NCBI GenBank assembly: GCA_964544595.1
Contig: CAZJBM010000015.1
Coordinates: 1 to 63,069 of the forward strand
Length of the DNA: 63,069 nt
DNA from: JAGBWK01 sp964544595
GTDB lineage: Bacteria; Bacteroidota; Bacteroidia; Bacteroidales; Muribaculaceae
Reading direction: 5' to 3'
The notes below the pieces were generated by a model. That model was not told the DNA's origin and did no database searches. It worked only from the letters and a program-made list of their open reading frames with translations. This document shows, in pieces, positions 60,492-63,069 of this stretch. The translations under genes and the position numbers were made by a program. How positions within the stretch are numbered: position 1 is the first letter of the stretch; each line of letters opens with the position of its first letter.

Positions 60492-62684
60492 TTACTTCAC
60501 GTTGATCTTGCGGGTGTAAGTCGCGTTGGCGCCATTCACCTTAAGCACATACACGCCCGCTGAAAGAGCCGAGGTGGGCACGGTAAGCTCGTTGGCGGCA
60601 GCCGAAACGCTGCTTACCTCGCGGCCCTGAAGGTCGTAGAGCGAAGCCGCGAGAGCCTGCTCGCCGCCTACAAACACGCTGTAGCCGCCGTCGACCGCCT
60701 CAACGATCAGCGCCTTCGACTCATCGACGATCGTCCCAACTGATGAATAGTTCTTGAGAATGTACTTAATGCCTTCGAGCGCATTGATTTTACCGTAGCC
60801 GAATTTTTCAGGATAGTTTTCAACCTGAATGTCGCGGGTAGCGGTAGCGCTTAAAATTTCTTTCACATTCGCGCATGTGAGTTCAGGGCATGCTTCGAGC
60901 CAAAGAGCTACTACGCCCGACACGTATGGGGCAGCCATTGAAGTGCCTTGCAGCTCAATCCAGTAGTCATCCTGCAAATCGAGGGGATTTTGCGCGAGAG
61001 CCACGCGCTCTGAAGCTCCCTTGCTTAACACCCATGCGCGGTTGCCCGACGAAATAATCGCACATCCGGGAGCACAGATTTCCGGCAGAAGCTGACCCTG
61101 GAAATTCATGCCGTATGATGAGAATGGGCTGATCTCGCCTACAACGCAACCGGGGATTGAATAATTGCCGCCCGAGAGATTAGTCCATTGTGATTTTGAG
61201 TTATATGAACCTACGGAAAGTACGTTTTCGCCGCAAGCCATATCATTGATAGAATTTTCGGTTGATCCCGCAGTCCATCCCACAAGGAACAGTGAGGGGT
61301 CGAACTGCGAAGTTTCCTGAGAATATCCGTAGGCGGTTTGTCCTGTGACGCCTGTAATGACAACCGCAAGTCGAGCCGATGAATTCTTGCCGGTAACACT
61401 CGTGCATGCGCTATAGACCTGATATCTATTGTTGGTCGTCGAAACTCCCGAAGTAACCTTTATGCTTCCTGAGAAATATTTGTTGAAAGTAGCGTTTTTG
61501 CTATCAATTGTAGTAGTGGTGCCCGGGTTAATCTCTGAGATGATCTCAAGGGTGCGAGTGCCTTGATTGTAGACAGCCCATTGGAAAGTGAAGGGTGTGG
61601 CATCATTACCCCAGAAATCAACTATACCGCTCGCTTTATTGTCCTTGAATTGCACTTTAAGCTCGTTGTCAGACGTTGTAAACGATTTTTCAACCGAGAG
61701 GGCATCTTCAGCCTCGTTGCCCGAAGCAACGCAGATAATAGCTTCTTTACCATACTTTGCCAACGCCTGCCCAACAAGGTCAGAGCCATCATGAGGACCG
61801 TAGGTAGAGCCCAACGAGAGATTAACGACAACAGGTTGATTCATGCTCTTGGCATACTCCACAATATTGCCTACTCCGGCCACAATGTTAGTATTGTGCA
61901 GAGGGCCTACCGCAAATGCGAGATCGGCATCGGTGGCGATTCCGTAGAAAGGCACGGGCTTATCCACATATTTGGTACGTCCACCCTGAGTAGGGGAGAG
62001 ATTCTTGTAAAATGTGCCGCTGCCGTTGTACGAACCGCTCATAATACCGCCCACATGAGTTGCATGAGTCTCAGTCTTGGAGTCACAATCAAATTGGAAG
62101 ATTGTGTCGGGGAAATATACGCGGCGGCTGCTGTTTCCTGTTGTGCCTGTAAAATGCCACAAACGCTGTATACGAGATTCGCCGTCCTCTTTAAGGAAAT
62201 TGACATGGTTAGCCTCAAGGCCGATATCCATCATACCGGCCACTACACCCTTTCCGCTATAGGAATGAGTGGCGCCATCATAGTCAAATCCGTCCTGTAC
62301 TTCGGTGACTGAGCCTGCCGGGCGCGCTATGTCGAGATATGCGTTATATTCGACGCCGAATTCTATGCAAGCAACATCAGGAAGCGCTGCCAGACTTTCA
62401 ATCTGTCCAAACGGAATCGAGCCAGCGATAATATCTTCAATCTGGGTATAAATCTCCAGGCCAAGATCTATTAGCTTATTCACATCGGCCCCGGACGCTA
62501 ATTTCAAGAGAATATCCTCTTTAGGAGTCTGGGAGGGGGCGAGCAACATACCTGAAGTCTGGCGATTAGTCAATTCGAGCTTATAATTATCAAGCAATTG
62601 CTGGCCAGCCGGGTTAATTTTGTTTTGGCCCATGACTGTCAAAGCCAAAGCCAAAGCAGAGCATACGAGTAGTTGTTTTTTCAT
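60492..62684 (-). CDS. Secreted subtilase with type IX secretion sorting tail
   Basis: 730 aa. Signal peptide to about 20. The S8 catalytic triad is D153 (AGMMDIG), H207 (THATHVGG) and S582 (GTSMAAPYVSG), with N323 as the oxyanion residue (SGN). An insert of about 190 residues between N323 and the serine carries a beta domain (NPGTTTTIDSKNATF), as in many Bacteroidota subtilases. The last 75 residues (LYDLQGREV...LSAGVYVLKV...RKINVK) are a type A sorting domain. The enzyme is thus expected at the surface or outside. Substrate unknown. Confidence 0.92.
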   Translation of the reverse strand: MKKQLLVCSALALALTVMGQNKINPAGQQLLDNYKLELTNRQTSGMLLAPSQTPKEDILLKLASGADVNKLIDLGLEIYTQIEDIIAGSIPFGQIESLAALPDVACIEFGVEYNAYLDIARPAGSVTEVQDGFDYDGATHSYSGKGVVAGMMDIGLEANHVNFLKEDGESRIQRLWHFTGTTGNSSRRVYFPDTIFQFDCDSKTETHATHVGGIMSGSYNGSGTFYKNLSPTQGGRTKYVDKPVPFYGIATDADLAFAVGPLHNTNIVAGVGNIVEYAKSMNQPVVVNLSLGSTYGPHDGSDLVGQALAKYGKEAIICVASGNEAEDALSVEKSFTTSDNELKVQFKDNKASGIVDFWGNDATPFTFQWAVYNQGTRTLEIISEINPGTTTTIDSKNATFNKYFSGSIKVTSGVSTTNNRYQVYSACTSVTGKNSSARLAVVITGVTGQTAYGYSQETSQFDPSLFLVGWTAGSTENSINDMACGENVLSVGSYNSKSQWTNLSGGNYSIPGCVVGEISPFSSYGMNFQGQLLPEICAPGCAIISSGNRAWVLSKGASERVALAQNPLDLQDDYWIELQGTSMAAPYVSGVVALWLEACPELTCANVKEILSATATRDIQVENYPEKFGYGKINALEGIKYILKNYSSVGTIVDESKALIVEAVDGGYSVFVGGEQALAASLYDLQGREVSSVSAAANELTVPTSALSAGVYVLKVNGANATYTRKINVK

Positions 62685-62771
62685 TTCTATATTATATGAA
62701 TTTAATCAATCTAAAATGGCAAGTGATAAACAATCATGTCACTAAATTTAGCATTTGCTTATTGCGAACGC

Positions 62772-62779
62772 CAAAGTTA
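62772..62779 (-). promoter_or_regulatory. -7 box of the subtilase gene
   Basis: TAACTTTG on the minus strand (62779-62772), about 85 bases before the ATG. No -33 partner is clear. The remaining 62685-62854 is AT-rich without other features. Confidence 0.4.
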
Positions 62780-62826
62780 AGCAAAAAGAAATAAAATTAA
62801 AAGATAAAACATAAATTTCACATTTT

Positions 62827-63069
62827 TTAAATGAAGTTCCGACCATCATCAAACTTATAGCCTGTCCCATAAAATCTGTTAAAGCTGAGGCGGTCAGCCA
62901 TTGAACAGAGTTGTTCGTGTGATGAGGGAGTGTACTCGACGTACACGACTGAAGAACACGGACGAATATGCCGATGGATGGCCGGGGCGATGCTGCCAAT
63001 AAGACGATATGCCGCTTTTGAGTCGCGGATGTTGGCCGTAGTGACGATGACACCGAGGGGCAGGCCGTC
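62827..63069 (-). pseudogene. Transposase C-terminal fragment reading through the IS end
   Basis: An open frame of 80 codons continues from off the right edge to a stop at 62827-62829. It begins GLPLGVIVTTANIRDS, like the region after the first aspartate of DDE transposases of the IS4/IS5 type. The rest shows no transposase motif, and the frame crosses the terminal repeat and ends beyond it, so it is probably a decayed or internally deleted copy. Confidence 0.45.
62858..63069. mobile_element. Insertion-sequence end, partial
   Basis: The tip (62858) reads TAGCCTGTCCCATAAAAT inward, with TTA at 62855-62857 before it. Its first 33 bases match the left-edge copy with three differences, then the two differ completely; they could be the two opposite ends of one type of element. 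The interior continues beyond 63069. Confidence 0.65.

Noticed and set aside
62748..63053. Minus-strand frame of 101 codons at the right edge
   Set aside because: It runs across the element end in a different frame from the transposase-like one and has low-complexity composition.

Overview
The window looks like a piece of a Bacteroidota chromosome, order Bacteroidales, most likely Muribaculaceae or a near relative. I infer this from several things together: a SusC/SusD pair beside a secreted pectate lyase, a subtilase with a type IX secretion tail, the glycine-lipid pair glsA/glsB, a Wzi-family barrel, the gene order ftsX-DUF3098-uppP-truB-queA-folK, and promoters of the Bacteroidota form (TTTG, about 20 bases, TAnnTTTG) in front of many genes. 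The genus is not certain. I see no rRNA, tRNA or CRISPR array.

Layout. 1-104 is the tip of an insertion sequence. 119-4.2 kb (minus) is a three-gene operon whose stop and start codons overlap: a PD40/TPR secreted protein, a PHP phosphatase and a U32 protein. 4.4-6.4 kb is ptb-buk. 6.5-7.3 kb holds a perfect consensus promoter, a candidate structured RNA and a small hypothetical gene. 7.6-9.1 kb is gpmI. 9.2-10.2 kb is an AT-rich MNT/HEPN pair whose promoter is an almost exact copy of the promoter of the next gene, rnz. 10.3-16.8 kb is rnz, tadA, an LtaS-like phosphotransferase, dusB, a GIN-domain protein and a Wzx-like flippase. 16.9-19.8 kb is an ABC transporter/YtrA-type GntR operon with an inverted-repeat operator just in front of its first codon. 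19.8-20.3 kb is a tandem duplication of a terminator plus the 3' end of the lyase gene.

20.1-30.5 kb (minus) is a polysaccharide utilisation locus: SusC, SusD, an unknown secreted protein and a multidomain PL1 pectate lyase. 30.9-36.6 kb (plus) is glsA, glsB, wzi, a small lipoprotein, a LegB-like dehydratase and an ATP-grasp ligase. 36.6-40.9 kb is an outer-membrane barrel divergent from a two-component system. 40.8-45.1 kb (minus) is a five-gene operon of two unknown paralogous membrane proteins, an SDR protein without the catalytic tyrosine, a GT42/DUF115-like protein and a small HExxH membrane protein. 45.3-48.2 kb (plus) is legG/neuC, neuA/legF and a PtmE-like nucleotidyltransferase; obgE follows. 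49.7-51.7 kb (minus) is neuB/legI and manA. 51.7-57.3 kb (minus) is the housekeeping run folK, yigZ, DUF2148, queA, truB, uppP, DUF3098, ftsX. miaB and a CoA-transferase then diverge from a 28-base perfect palindrome, and a secreted subtilase and a second insertion-sequence end close the window.

How the parts fit. The nonulosonic acid genes lie in two blocks (LegB at 34.7 kb; LegG, CMP-transferase, PtmE-like and LegI at 45-51 kb) with an outer-membrane Wzi barrel, a GT42-like candidate transferase and a flippase in the same window. This suggests legionaminic-type decoration of a surface glycan; the LegC aminotransferase and LegH acetyltransferase are not here. Both ends of the window are insertion-sequence ends and a 68-base miniature of the same element sits at 49.6 kb, so the window is probably bounded by copies of that element.
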